Below are positions 8,377 to 17,071 of a stretch of 64,000 bases of DNA, piece by piece. Every line of letters starts with the position of its first letter. Position 1 is the stretch's first letter. The stretch is from assembly GCF_023229025.1 (NCBI RefSeq), contig NZ_JALOAA010000007.1, positions 1 through 64,000 of the forward strand, given 5' to 3'. A model generated the notes under the pieces. It was not told the origin of the DNA and ran no database searches. It worked only from the letters and a program-made list of their open reading frames with translations. Source of the DNA: Sulfurimonas sp. GTDB lineage: Bacteria; Campylobacterota; Campylobacteria; Campylobacterales; Sulfurimonadaceae. Both the position numbers and the translations under genes were made by a program.

Positions 8377-8964
8377 ATGAACAGTAACAGCAGTTATGCT
8401 ATACAAAAAGATGAGATAGATTTAAGAGAACTTTTTAAAACTCTAATAAAACATAAAACAAAAATAATTTTAATAACTTTAGTGGTTACTCTTGTTGCTA
8501 CTGTTTATGCTTTAATGAAAAACCCAACACCAATTTATCAAGGTAAAGTTTTAGTAGAGATAGGTGAAATTCAGAGTGAGAATTTTGGAACTAGCTATTT
8601 TGATAATCCTAATAATTTATCCGCTGTAATATCTACTCAATTTAAAAACTTATCTGCTTCCACTCCCAGAAGTACAAATAAGTTACTCGAACTTGCTACT
8701 TCAAACAGCAACAAAGATTTAATAAAAAGAGATTTAAATAAAGCTGTCTCTTTTATACTAGACAGACATAAAGAAAAAGCTAATTTTTATAGTAACTACA
8801 TAATGACAAAACAGATTGGCGATATAAATATAGATGATTCTCCAATAAATGCACCAAAGAAAAAACTTATCATAGCTGTTGCTTTTATAACAGGGCTAAT
8901 TCTCTCAATATTTTTGGTATTTTTTCTTGAATTTTTAAGAAATGAGAAAGAACACTTAGTATAA
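8377..8964 (+). CDS. Short Wzz/chain-length-determinant-like membrane protein
   Basis: 195 residues with the Wzz topology: cytoplasmic N-terminus (DEIDLRELFKTLIKHKTK), first membrane helix about 31-51, a periplasmic segment, then a proline-containing run (SPINAPKKK) and a second helix about 167-187. The periplasmic part is only about 110 residues, far shorter than classical Wzz (about 250 or more), so it may be a minimal form or an eroded copy. Wzz proteins set O-antigen or polysaccharide chain length. It lies 67 bases after the arabinose-donor operon with a good AAAGGAAA ribosome site, so it may be co-transcribed. Confidence 0.7.
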   Translation: MNSNSSYAIQKDEIDLRELFKTLIKHKTKIILITLVVTLVATVYALMKNPTPIYQGKVLVEIGEIQSENFGTSYFDNPNNLSAVISTQFKNLSASTPRSTNKLLELATSNSNKDLIKRDLNKAVSFILDRHKEKANFYSNYIMTKQIGDINIDDSPINAPKKKLIIAVAFITGLILSIFLVFFLEFLRNEKEHLV

Positions 8965-9041
8965 TAGCCAAGAGCATCAACTCTCCTTTACCTTTTTTGA
9001 GTATAATCACTAAATTTTAATAAAGCTAAAGAGGCAACTTC

Positions 9042-10100
9042 ATGATAGATTACCGGACTATAAAACCTTGGCTATTTAAGCTCGAACCTGAGAGTGCGCA
9101 TCATCTTGCGGAGTTTGCACTTAGATTGCCAAATATCTGTCAGATACCTTTTAACCCCTTTTTACAATCCCACTTTATAACAAATAATATCCTAAAGCAA
9201 GAGCTATTTGGGCGTACATTTTTAAATCCGGTGGGTCTTGGTGCAGGGTTTGATAAAAATGCGACCATGATTCGCGGTATGCAGATTTTAGGATTTGGTT
9301 TTACAGAGATAGGCACCGTTACGCCAAAGCCTCAAGAGGGAAATCCAAAACCTAGAATGTTTAGACATATTGAGGAGCAAACTATTCAAAATGCGATGGG
9401 CTTTAATAATGACGGACTTCTAAAAGTTCAAAAAAGATTAAAAACAAGATTTCCTTTTACTACTCCTATTGGTATAAATATAGGGAAGAATAAAGTCACC
9501 CCCGATGCTGAAGCTATAAACGACTACACAACTCTCATAAAAGCTCTACATGAACTAGGTGATTATCTGGTAATAAACATCTCTTCACCAAACACTCCCG
9601 GTCTTAGAGATTTACAAAATGAGGAGTTTATAAAAAGACTCTTTTCTGAGACAAAAACCATAACAAGCAAGCCTATACTACTAAAAATTGCACCCGACAT
9701 GAGCAAAGAAGATGCGGTGTCATTAACAAAACTAGCAGTAGAGTGCGGTGCTAATGGTATAATAGCTACAAATACAACTATTGACTACTCACTTGTAAAA
9801 AACCCAAAAGATATAGGCGGACTTAGCGGTGCAGTGCTTAAGGAAAAGAGCTTTGAGATATTTGAAGCTGTGGCAAAAGAACTCTTTGGCAAAACCACAC
9901 TTATCTCCGTCGGCGGAATTGACTCTGCTAAAGAGGCATACAGACGCATAAAAGCCGGTGCTTCTCTTGTTCAAATATATAGCGGACTTATTTTTGGCGG
10001 ACCAGATTTGATAAAAAATATAAATATTGAGCTCACAGAGCTAATAAGAGCTGATGGATATACTAATATCACACAAGCAATAGGCGCGGATAGAAAATAG
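9042..10100 (+). CDS. pyrD: Dihydroorotate dehydrogenase (quinone), class 2
   Basis: 352 residues. The N-terminal helices (YRTIKPWLFKLEPESAHHLA) are the membrane-associating part of class 2 enzymes, followed by the FMN barrel with NPVGLGAGFDKNA, INIGKNK, VINISSPNTPGLRDLQ (containing the class 2 catalytic serine region) and the phosphate loop ISVGGI / QIYSGLIFGGP. It oxidises dihydroorotate to orotate, passing electrons to the quinone pool. Followed after one base by the M16 protease gene and then dapA, the gene order I recall from Campylobacter. Confidence 0.95.
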   Translation: MIDYRTIKPWLFKLEPESAHHLAEFALRLPNICQIPFNPFLQSHFITNNILKQELFGRTFLNPVGLGAGFDKNATMIRGMQILGFGFTEIGTVTPKPQEGNPKPRMFRHIEEQTIQNAMGFNNDGLLKVQKRLKTRFPFTTPIGINIGKNKVTPDAEAINDYTTLIKALHELGDYLVINISSPNTPGLRDLQNEEFIKRLFSETKTITSKPILLKIAPDMSKEDAVSLTKLAVECGANGIIATNTTIDYSLVKNPKDIGGLSGAVLKEKSFEIFEAVAKELFGKTTLISVGGIDSAKEAYRRIKAGASLVQIYSGLIFGGPDLIKNINIELTELIRADGYTNITQAIGADRK

Positions 10101-10101
10101 C

Positions 10102-11403
10102 ATGAAAATTTTTTTAGCACTCACACTAATCTTAGGAACACTAATGTCATCTTCACTACCAAAATATGAAACAAAAACTCTTAAAAACGGACTGCAAATC
10201 GTTGTTATTCCACTAAAGAACAACACAAATGTTATCAGTACCGATATTTTTTACAAGGTCGGAAGCAGAAACGAAGTTATGGGCAAAACGGGAATAGCTC
10301 ACATGTTAGAGCACATGAACTTCAAATCTACAAAAAATCTAGATGCCGGTGAATTTGACAAAGAGGTCAAAAGCGTAGGCGGTATTAATAATGCTTCTAC
10401 AAGCTTTGACTACACACACTACTACATAAAATCAAGTACAAAAAATCTTGATAAATCACTTGAGCTCTATGCAGAACTTATGCAAAATCTAAATCTCAAA
10501 GATAAAGAGTTTCAGCCTGAACGCGACGTAGTGGCAGAAGAGAGACGCTGGAGAACAGAAAACTCTCCGCTTGGCTATCTCTACTTTGCAATGTTTAACA
10601 ACGCTTACGTTTACCATCCGTACCACTGGACACCGATTGGTTTTATGAACGATATTCAGACATGGGCACTTCAAGATATTAAAGATTTTCACAAAACTTA
10701 CTACCAGCCAAACAATGCCATTTTAATGGTAACGGGCGATGTTGATCCAAAAGAGGTCTTTAAAAAAGCCAAAAAAGAGTTCGGAGATATTAAAAACGGA
10801 ACTACAATCCCTGAGTTTAAGTTTGTAGAGCCAGAGCAAGATGGTCCAAAAAGAGTCATAATTAAAAAAGAGAGTGAAGTTGAAATGATTGCTATTACAT
10901 TTCATATTCCTAACTTTAAACATAAAGACCAAGTGACACTTAGTGCAATTTCTGAAATACTATTTTCGGGAAAAAGCTCTAGACTCTATAAAGAACTCAT
11001 AGACAAAAAACATCTTGTTAATAGTGTTTATGCTTACAATATGGAAAATATAGATCCGGGGCTTTTTATATTTTTAGCTACTTGTAACCCGGGAGTAAAA
11101 GCTGAGGATGTTGAACATGAGCTTATAAAACAGATAGAACTTATAAAAAATAAGCCTGTGTCACAAAAAGAGCTTGAGAAGGTAAAAATAAACTCAAAAG
11201 CGGACTTCATCTACTCACTAGAGAGCTCAACCTCGGTAGCAAACCTTTTTGGAAGCTACCTTGTACGTGGAGATTTGACACCACTCTTAACATATGAAGA
11301 GAATATTGAAAAAATCAGACAAGAAGATGTACAAGAAGTTGCACAAAAGTACTTTGATTTTGACAAATCAACAACACTAATTTTAAAAAAGGAAACTAGA
11401 TGA
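10102..11403 (+). CDS. M16 family zinc peptidase, periplasmic
   Basis: 433 residues with an N-terminal hydrophobic signal (MKIFLALTLILGTLMSSS). The inverted zinc motif HMLEH is at 67-71 and the downstream zinc glutamate lies in VVAEERRW near residue 145. Two repeated M16 domains are present, the second inactive, as is usual for pitrilysin/processing-peptidase-like proteins of this size. Substrate unknown. It starts one base after pyrD and overlaps dapA by 4 bases, so it is part of the same operon. No clear ribosome site of its own is visible, which suggests translational coupling. Confidence 0.9.
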   Translation: MKIFLALTLILGTLMSSSLPKYETKTLKNGLQIVVIPLKNNTNVISTDIFYKVGSRNEVMGKTGIAHMLEHMNFKSTKNLDAGEFDKEVKSVGGINNASTSFDYTHYYIKSSTKNLDKSLELYAELMQNLNLKDKEFQPERDVVAEERRWRTENSPLGYLYFAMFNNAYVYHPYHWTPIGFMNDIQTWALQDIKDFHKTYYQPNNAILMVTGDVDPKEVFKKAKKEFGDIKNGTTIPEFKFVEPEQDGPKRVIIKKESEVEMIAITFHIPNFKHKDQVTLSAISEILFSGKSSRLYKELIDKKHLVNSVYAYNMENIDPGLFIFLATCNPGVKAEDVEHELIKQIELIKNKPVSQKELEKVKINSKADFIYSLESSTSVANLFGSYLVRGDLTPLLTYEENIEKIRQEDVQEVAQKYFDFDKSTTLILKKETR

Positions 11404-12293
11404 ATATAGTAACAGGTTCAACGACTGCGCTAATTACTCCATTTAAAAATGGAAAACTGGATGAACAGACTTATGCGGATCTGATAAAAAGACAGATTAA
11501 AAACGGCATAAATGCAGTATGTCCGGTTGGAACTACCGGTGAGAGTGCTACTCTTACTTACGAAGAGGATAAAAGATGCATGGAGATAGCCGTAGAGGTC
11601 TGCAAAGGAACTGATACAAAAGTTCTTGCGGGCGCAGGAAGCAACTCAACCGCAGAAGCAATAGAAGCCGCAAAAACAGCACAAAAGTGTGGAGTTGATG
11701 CAATATTTTCTGTTGCACCCTACTATGTTAAACCGTCTCAAGAGGGACTGTACCAACACTACAAGGCTGTTGCCGAATCTGTTAGCGAACTCCCTTTTAT
11801 GCTATATAATGTACCGGGGCGTACCGTTGTTGACATAACTGCCGATACCGTTATAAGGTTATTTGATGATGTTAAAAACATATACGGCATTAAAGAAGCG
11901 ACAGGAAGCCTTGAGAGAAGCGTGGAACTTCTCTCGCGCAGACCTGAACTTAAAGTTTTCTCAGGTGATGATGCTATTGACTACCCTATGCTTGCTAACG
12001 GCGGAGCAGGCATAACTTCTGTTTCAGCAAATCTACTTCCCGATTTAAAAAGTGAGTTGGTACGCCTTGCTCTTAGTGGTGATTTTAAAGCCTCAAAGGC
12101 TATAAATGACAAGCTTTTTTCAATCAACAAAGCTCTATTTATAGAATCAAACCCTATCATGATAAAAGCCGCTATGTATATTGCAGGATTACTCAAGACT
12201 CTAGAGTACAGACTTCCTCTTGTTGCTCCTAGTGCGCAAAATATGAAAAAACTAGAGAGTGCTATGAAAAATTATGAAATTAAAGGATTATGA
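11400..12293 (+). CDS. dapA: 4-hydroxy-tetrahydrodipicolinate synthase
   Basis: 297-residue class I aldolase barrel. Substrate threonines lie in VGTTGES (43-49), the catalytic tyrosine is Tyr136 in LYNVPGRT and the Schiff-base lysine is Lys165 in YGIKEATGS. It condenses pyruvate with aspartate semialdehyde, the entry to the diaminopimelate/lysine branch. A meso-diaminopimelate dehydrogenase gene is found 17 kb downstream in this window, giving both ends of a possible short pathway. It overlaps the peptidase gene by 4 bases and is one base from the reductase. Confidence 0.96.
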   Translation: MNIVTGSTTALITPFKNGKLDEQTYADLIKRQIKNGINAVCPVGTTGESATLTYEEDKRCMEIAVEVCKGTDTKVLAGAGSNSTAEAIEAAKTAQKCGVDAIFSVAPYYVKPSQEGLYQHYKAVAESVSELPFMLYNVPGRTVVDITADTVIRLFDDVKNIYGIKEATGSLERSVELLSRRPELKVFSGDDAIDYPMLANGGAGITSVSANLLPDLKSELVRLALSGDFKASKAINDKLFSINKALFIESNPIMIKAAMYIAGLLKTLEYRLPLVAPSAQNMKKLESAMKNYEIKGL

Positions 12294-12294
12294 A

Positions 12295-13062
12295 ATGAGA
12301 GGAAAAACTCTATTTGTTAGTGGCGGAACTCGTGGAATCGGCAAAGCAATCGTATATGCTTTTGCTCAAGAAGGGTGTGATGTGGCATTTACTTATGCAA
12401 CAAAAGCGGATACTGCAAATGAGATAATTGCTGACATAGAATCAAAATATGGCGTTAAAGCCCGTGCTTACAAACTAGATATTTTAGAACCGTTAACTTA
12501 CCAAGATGTATATAAACTTTTTGATGAAGATTTTGACAGACTAGACTTTTTTATATCAAACGCTATTATCTCCGGTCGTGCAGTAGTCGGTGGATTTGGT
12601 CCTTTTATGAGGCTTAAGCCAAAAGGTTTAAACAACATCTACACTGCAACTGTTGATGCTTTTGTAGTCGGTGCACAAGAGGCTGCTAAAAGAATGGAAA
12701 AAACAGGTGGCGGAAGCATTATAAGCATGAGCTCTACCGGTAATCTTGTATATACCCCAAACTATGCAGGGCATGGAGCAAATAAGGCGGCTGTTGAAGC
12801 TATGGTTCGTTATGCAGCTGCAGAGTTAGGTGAAAAAAATATACGCGTAAATGCGGTAAGCGGTGGACCGATTGACACTGATGCGCTAAAGGCTTTTCCA
12901 AATTATGAAGAGGTCAAGAGTGAAGTGATACGTCGCTCCCCACTATCTAGAATGGGGGTTGCAGAAGATTTGACGGGCGCATGTCTGTTTCTTTGCAAAG
13001 ATGGCTCATCTTGGCTTACCGGACAGACTATCGTAGTTGACGGTGGAACTACATTTCAGTAA
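12295..13062 (+). CDS. SDR oxidoreductase, FabL-like enoyl-ACP reductase
   Basis: 255 residues from the ATG at 12295, chosen because AAGGA sits 7 bases before it; an in-frame ATG at 12274 lies inside dapA and lacks a site. The cofactor loop is GGTRGIGKAI. The active-site tyrosine and lysine are spaced Y-x6-K (YAGHGANK), which marks enoyl-ACP reductases rather than the Y-x3-K of ordinary SDRs, and GTRGIG recalls FabL. It would reduce enoyl-ACP in fatty acid synthesis. The usual annotation is only 'SDR oxidoreductase'. Completes the pyrD-peptidase-dapA-SDR block. Confidence 0.75.
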   Translation: MRGKTLFVSGGTRGIGKAIVYAFAQEGCDVAFTYATKADTANEIIADIESKYGVKARAYKLDILEPLTYQDVYKLFDEDFDRLDFFISNAIISGRAVVGGFGPFMRLKPKGLNNIYTATVDAFVVGAQEAAKRMEKTGGGSIISMSSTGNLVYTPNYAGHGANKAAVEAMVRYAAAELGEKNIRVNAVSGGPIDTDALKAFPNYEEVKSEVIRRSPLSRMGVAEDLTGACLFLCKDGSSWLTGQTIVVDGGTTFQ

Positions 13063-13096
13063 AAATATTTACTAAGATGATGTTATTATCTCTACC

Positions 13097-13999
13097 ATGA
13101 AAAACATAGAAAAACTTATTGAGCCTTTAAATCTTATCTATTATGAGTATGAAAAGAGCAGTAACTCTTTTATACTCGATAGAACCTATTCAAATGATCA
13201 CATATTTGAAGAACTTATCAAAATAACATACTTGTTAAGTAAACATAATATAAATTTTTTTGTGGATGAGAAAAAATCACTTGTACTAAATGCAAAAGAT
13301 AATGTTTTTTCAAAAATTAAAAGGTACATTAGCTCTTTTGTTGAAAACATACGAAATAGCACTTTAAATATATATGTACTAAATGATAAAAAAGTAAAAT
13401 GGGCGAAAAACCTCCCTGTTATTAAGATTGAAACTATAAAAACTGAAATCAACTTTTCAAAATATGATGCTATTATCTTTACCTCTAAAAATGCTATTTT
13501 GTCTCTAAACTCATACAATAAGTCGTGGAAAACAAAACCCATTTATGCTATTGCTCCTCAAACTGCTAAGGTTGCAAGCAACTTAGGTGCAAAAATAAAA
13601 TTTGTAAGCAAAGAAAAACATGGAAACGAGTTTGCAGATGAGTTAGTTCCTCTTTTGAAAAATAAAAAAGTACTCTACATAAGAGGTTCAAAAGTTGTTT
13701 CAAATCTAGTAAATACGCTTAATACAAGCGGCGTACTCTGTGATGAGGCAATTGTTTATCAAACAGTCTGTGTAGATATTAAAAAAAAGATAAAACTTCC
13801 AAAAAACTCCGTAATTATCTTCTCCTCCCCCTCTACCATAGAGTGTTTTTTAAAAAATGCACTATGGGATGAGAGCTATAAAGCGGTCTCAATCGGGCAC
13901 ACTACAAAAAAATATTTTCCACCCAATATAATTCCCTATGTCTCTGAGACTACATCTTTAGACTCTTGTGTAAAAAAAGCGATTGAACTAAGCCGATAA
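13097..13999 (+). CDS. Uroporphyrinogen-III synthase-like protein with N-terminal extension
   Basis: 300 residues. From about residue 90 on it resembles HemD: a two-lobed alpha/beta protein with DAIIFTSKNAI, a central LYIRG segment and SVIIFSSPSTIECF near the end, the last being typical of the HemD second half. HemD cyclises hydroxymethylbilane to uroporphyrinogen III. HemD families have low sequence identity, so the call rests on pattern. The first ~85 residues are not part of a standard HemD (usually 210-260 residues) and I do not recognise them. The ATG lacks a strong ribosome site, but no later methionine would be a better start. Confidence 0.65.
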   Translation: MKNIEKLIEPLNLIYYEYEKSSNSFILDRTYSNDHIFEELIKITYLLSKHNINFFVDEKKSLVLNAKDNVFSKIKRYISSFVENIRNSTLNIYVLNDKKVKWAKNLPVIKIETIKTEINFSKYDAIIFTSKNAILSLNSYNKSWKTKPIYAIAPQTAKVASNLGAKIKFVSKEKHGNEFADELVPLLKNKKVLYIRGSKVVSNLVNTLNTSGVLCDEAIVYQTVCVDIKKKIKLPKNSVIIFSSPSTIECFLKNALWDESYKAVSIGHTTKKYFPPNIIPYVSETTSLDSCVKKAIELSR

Positions 14000-14035
14000 T
14001 TTTAAACTATTTAGTTTTCATTGGATATAGGGCTG

Positions 14036-14041
14036 TATAAT
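14036..14041 (+). promoter_or_regulatory. Sigma-70 -10 element, extended type
   Basis: TATAAT preceded by TG (TGTATAAT), 29 bases before the ATG of the 14071 gene, whose ribosome site is AAAGGGGA. The -35 region is poor, consistent with an extended -10 promoter. Confidence 0.5.
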
Positions 14042-14070
14042 GAAGGCACCACATCTAAAGGGGAACATAT

Positions 14071-14595
14071 ATGAAAACAGTAACAAAAGTTGCATTACTT
14101 TCTTTAATGCTAAGCGTGTCAGCAGTAGCAGAGCCAAATCTTCCTGCTCCTATACAAGACGTAGTTAAAATGGAGAAAATAGCTGGTCCTGCAGGGGCGT
14201 TTGTAGGAAAAGAGAATTTTCCAAAAGACTACTTTTTAATACCAAAAAACCTTCCTTACCTAGTTGGAATGACGCTTTATGACCCATCTAGCTCTAACTT
14301 GGAGTTATCACAAGAACAAATTGACGCCATACTTAAAATAAAAACCGAGTTGATGGCAGAGGCTGCAAAAAAAGCTCTTGTTATTAAAAAACTTGAACTT
14401 GATTTAATGCAAAAAGTCTCTTTTGAGCATAAGAGTCAAAATGTAACAGCGCTATATCCTGCTGTCGATGAAATAGCAAAGCTAAGAGCTGAGCTGACAA
14501 AATTACATCTAGGCTGCATTGAAAAAGTAAAAGCCGTTCTTACTCCTGAACAGTTTGAAGAGATGCTTGATTATGGTGTAGTAAATATGTTTTAA
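14071..14595 (+). CDS. Periplasmic Spy/CpxP-like protein (LTxxQ type)
   Basis: 174 residues with a clear signal peptide ending near AVA-E (residues 1-21). The mature part is helical and carries two LTxxQ-like motifs: LSQEQIDAILKIK in the middle and VLTPEQFEEML at the end, the signature of the Spy/CpxP/ZraP group of periplasmic chaperones and metal sensors. There is a single cysteine in LGCIEK. Its role in envelope stress is inferred from the motif only. Monocistronic, with its own promoter and a hairpin just after the stop. Confidence 0.6.
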   Translation: MKTVTKVALLSLMLSVSAVAEPNLPAPIQDVVKMEKIAGPAGAFVGKENFPKDYFLIPKNLPYLVGMTLYDPSSSNLELSQEQIDAILKIKTELMAEAAKKALVIKKLELDLMQKVSFEHKSQNVTALYPAVDEIAKLRAELTKLHLGCIEKVKAVLTPEQFEEMLDYGVVNMF

Positions 14596-14621
14596 AGTTT
14601 CTTGCCTTACGGCAAGAAGCT
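14596..14621. terminator. Hairpin terminator between convergent genes
   Basis: Inverted repeat with arms AGTTTCTTGCC and GGCAAGAAGCT (one G-T pair) around the loop TTAC, immediately after the stop of the Spy-like gene. No long T tract follows; it lies between convergent genes and may serve both. Confidence 0.6.
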
Positions 14622-14635
14622 AACAAGATGCTATT

Positions 14636-15337
14636 TTACATCGGTTTTTCTGCTTCTTTAGATTCCAATACCTCATTTTTCAAGTCATTAAGAAGTAGTT
14701 TATAAGTGTGTCTTTTAAAAATATACTCTTTTGCATTAAAAAAAGTCTCAAACATTATATTCCAAACACTTGAGAAGTTTTCATCAGTTCTTGCTTCACA
14801 TAGTTGAAGTTTTATAAGATGATCAAGTTTACTTAGTTTGTTTGCATGTAAGGCATAAGATTTTAAGATTTCATAACTAACACCAACTTTTTGATAATTC
14901 ATAACTAACTCTACAATAGAGAACTCTTTTTCTGTAAAAGAATCACTTGAGGTTGGTACTAAAATAGAGTCTTTTAGGAGTTTTTCTACTAAGTCTTTGT
15001 CTAAATCAAATTTTTTTATAAATTGTTCTTTAGTAAAATATTCTACGTATGAGGGCAGCCCGCTTAAAGTATTCATTAGCGGCTCTAACATTTGAAATGA
15101 GCTAGAAAAAGATTTATTTCTATTTTGTATAGAGTAGCGTATCTGCTCGATTGAGCGCCCTAGTTGTTTTTGCATATACTGAATATATTTTATAAGCTCA
15201 ATATGTTCATCACTATAACGGTGCACATTTGATTTAATCTTTTTTGCTTGAGGAAGTAAACCCTCTCGAATATAATAGAGAATAGTTGATTTTGGCACAT
15301 CTGTTTTTGCAACTAATTCAGACATTTTATACTCCAT
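14636..15337 (-). CDS. MerR family transcriptional regulator
   Basis: 233 residues. The N-terminal winged helix-turn-helix is canonical: SELVAKTDVPKSTILYYIRE, GLLPQAKK, RYSDEHIELIKYIQ (residues 5-60), followed by a linker helix. The long C-terminal region (about 150 residues) has no cysteine cluster of the metal-sensing subfamily, so the signal is unknown. The ATG at 15337 has AGAGG 6 bases upstream. Divergent from the OsmC-DsrE-TlpA operon across a 213-base gap containing a perfect dyad, so it is the likely regulator of that operon. Confidence 0.85.
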   Translation of the reverse strand: MEYKMSELVAKTDVPKSTILYYIREGLLPQAKKIKSNVHRYSDEHIELIKYIQYMQKQLGRSIEQIRYSIQNRNKSFSSSFQMLEPLMNTLSGLPSYVEYFTKEQFIKKFDLDKDLVEKLLKDSILVPTSSDSFTEKEFSIVELVMNYQKVGVSYEILKSYALHANKLSKLDHLIKLQLCEARTDENFSSVWNIMFETFFNAKEYIFKRHTYKLLLNDLKNEVLESKEAEKPM

Positions 15338-15478
15338 TATTACCTCTTTAAATCTTTTTTTAGTACTACAAATTATACCCTATCGTTTTGTAAAGTTCAG
15401 TTTAATACCCATTGTCATAGTTCAAGATAAAACATACAATCCTATTTATTTTCATTTAAGCCTAGTTAGATTAAAATT

Positions 15479-15501
15479 AACGTTAACCTTCACTTAACGT
15501 T
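15479..15501. promoter_or_regulatory. Perfect inverted repeat, candidate MerR-regulator operator
   Basis: AACGTTAA - 7 bases - TTAACGTT, a perfect dyad in the 213-base region between the MerR gene and the osmC-like gene. It ends 20 bases before a possible -10 (TATAAG, 15522-15527) of the osmC operon and so covers the area just upstream of and touching the -35. Position and symmetry suit a dimeric regulator. The rest of the gap (15338-15478) is AT-rich with no ORF. Confidence 0.5.
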
Positions 15502-15550
15502 TTGAATCAAAATCTGTTTTCTATAAGGCAAATTTAAAAAAGGAAGTAGC

Positions 15551-16111
15551 ATGAGCGCTAAAGCAAATATAAAAAATGGGGTCAATGTTGAGAACTTAAT
15601 AGGAACAATTGAGGCAATTAAAGAAGATCCTGAAATAGCAAAATTTCAATTTCGTTCTCAGACAAATTGGATTAGCGGTGGTCATTGTCAAACTAAAATC
15701 AAAGATTTTTATGGAGCTAAAACAGAAAACACCTCCCGCAAAAAAGCATTAATCATAGAGGGAGATGAACCGGCTATTTTACTTGGTTCAGACAATGGAG
15801 CAAATGCGGTAGAAGCCTTGCTGCATGCTCTGGCTTCTTGCTTATGTACAGGGTTTGTTTATAATGCTTCGGCTCAAAATATAACTATTAAATCTTTACA
15901 ATTTAATCTAGAAGGCGACATTAATCTAGAAGCCTTTCTTGGACTCTCAGATGCAAATAGAGCAGGCTATGAAAATATCTCAGTAACTTGCATTGTAGAT
16001 GCGGATGCTTCCAAAGAGGAGCTAGAAAAATTATTTGAATATGTCAAGAAAACATCTCCTGTTTTAGATATGATTAGTAATCCTGTACCTGTTTGGCTAA
16101 AAATGGTATAG
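15551..16111 (+). CDS. OsmC family protein
   Basis: 186-residue OsmC/Ohr-fold protein. The first conserved cysteine is in the central helix (ALASCLCTGFVY). The second peroxidatic/resolving cysteine of true Ohr/OsmC peroxidases is replaced: the usual C-terminal helix reads TSPVLDMIS. It is therefore more like the YhfA-type OsmC relatives, whose role may be thiol or sulfur chemistry rather than hydroperoxide reduction. First gene of an operon with DsrE, a secreted unknown and a TlpA protein, facing the MerR gene. Ribosome site AAAAGGAAG. Confidence 0.85.
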   Translation: MSAKANIKNGVNVENLIGTIEAIKEDPEIAKFQFRSQTNWISGGHCQTKIKDFYGAKTENTSRKKALIIEGDEPAILLGSDNGANAVEALLHALASCLCTGFVYNASAQNITIKSLQFNLEGDINLEAFLGLSDANRAGYENISVTCIVDADASKEELEKLFEYVKKTSPVLDMISNPVPVWLKMV

Positions 16112-16205
16112 ATAGATTTAGTACTAAAATGTGGAAGCATAAAAGCTATTTAAAATTCTCAAACATCCATGAGTATGCCCACAAAAATAATTAGGAGAAA
16201 ATAAA

Positions 16206-16559
16206 ATGGTTACTATAGTATTAAACTATCAGCCCTATGATGGGAGTGATATTACTTGGAATGCCTTGCGTTTGGCAGATACGCTTCATAAAAATGGAGA
16301 AGATGTTAATATATTTTTGATGAATGATGCAGTCGATTTGGCAAGAGATAAGAGCATGAAGCCGCAGAGTTATGATTATGACTTAGTCGATATGCTAAAA
16401 AAAATGTATGCTGATGGTGTTAAGCTTCAAGCATGCGGTACATGCAATGCGCGATGTGGTATTTTTAAAAATGAGCCTTACTTTGATGAGAATATCTCTT
16501 CAACTATGCAAATTTTAGCTGAGTGGGTAATTAAAAGTGATAAGGTACTTACATTTTGA
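16206..16559 (+). CDS. DsrE/DsrF-like family protein
   Basis: 117-residue DsrE-fold protein. The N-terminal strand VTIVLNYQPYDGSD and the helix EDVNIFLMNDAVDLA are typical. The C-terminal third has a cysteine cluster ACGTCNARCG, where DsrE relatives carry the sulfur-carrying cysteine. Family members relay sulfane sulfur between proteins in the cytoplasm. Located 94 bases after the OsmC gene with a GGAGA ribosome site and overlapping the next gene by 4 bases. A sulfur-transfer role with OsmC and TlpA is inferred. Confidence 0.85.
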   Translation: MVTIVLNYQPYDGSDITWNALRLADTLHKNGEDVNIFLMNDAVDLARDKSMKPQSYDYDLVDMLKKMYADGVKLQACGTCNARCGIFKNEPYFDENISSTMQILAEWVIKSDKVLTF

Positions 16560-17071
16560 ATAAGACAGTATTATTAATATTTTTCGCCATTGTAGGTATC
16601 TCAACAGTTAGTTTTGCCGAGCAAAAAACAAAAGATGGCGTTACATTTACGATAAATCAGATAAATGCGACTGCTGTTGGTGCCTTTTATATTGCTAGGG
16701 GATTTAGTTTAGAAGAGATTGAACCTTACTCTGAGACTTGTGTCTATACAACTACTTTAAAAAATAACAATGAAATAGATACTATTCATTATCTTCGCAA
16801 AAATTGGTTTGCTACAAAAGATGGCATTTCATACCCTATAAGAACAAATGATTATTGGCTAGAAGCAACTAAAGCAAATCCATCTGCATGGATAGCTTTT
16901 AGATTAGCCCAAATGCCGGAGGAGCAGGTGTATGAGCCAAAAGGTGATTGGAATCAAGGGATGTTGTCTGTAGATTTACCATTAGGAAGCAGCTTTGATA
17001 TAACGGTAGTTTGGGATGTAAAAGGTAAACATCATGAACTTACAATAGAAGGAATTAATTGTGTTAAATAA
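16556..17071 (+). CDS. Secreted protein of unknown function
   Basis: 171 residues starting at a TTG that overlaps the DsrE stop by 4 bases. A signal peptide is clear (hydrophobic 5-20, cleavage near SFA-E). The mature protein has two well-separated cysteines, in ETCVYTT and at the end in INCVK, which could form a disulfide in the periplasm. The last part (DLPLGSSFDITVVWDVKG) looks like beta strands. I do not recognise the family. It sits between DsrE and TlpA genes, so a periplasmic redox partner or client is a reasonable guess and no more. Confidence 0.7.
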   Translation: MNKTVLLIFFAIVGISTVSFAEQKTKDGVTFTINQINATAVGAFYIARGFSLEEIEPYSETCVYTTTLKNNNEIDTIHYLRKNWFATKDGISYPIRTNDYWLEATKANPSAWIAFRLAQMPEEQVYEPKGDWNQGMLSVDLPLGSSFDITVVWDVKGKHHELTIEGINCVK

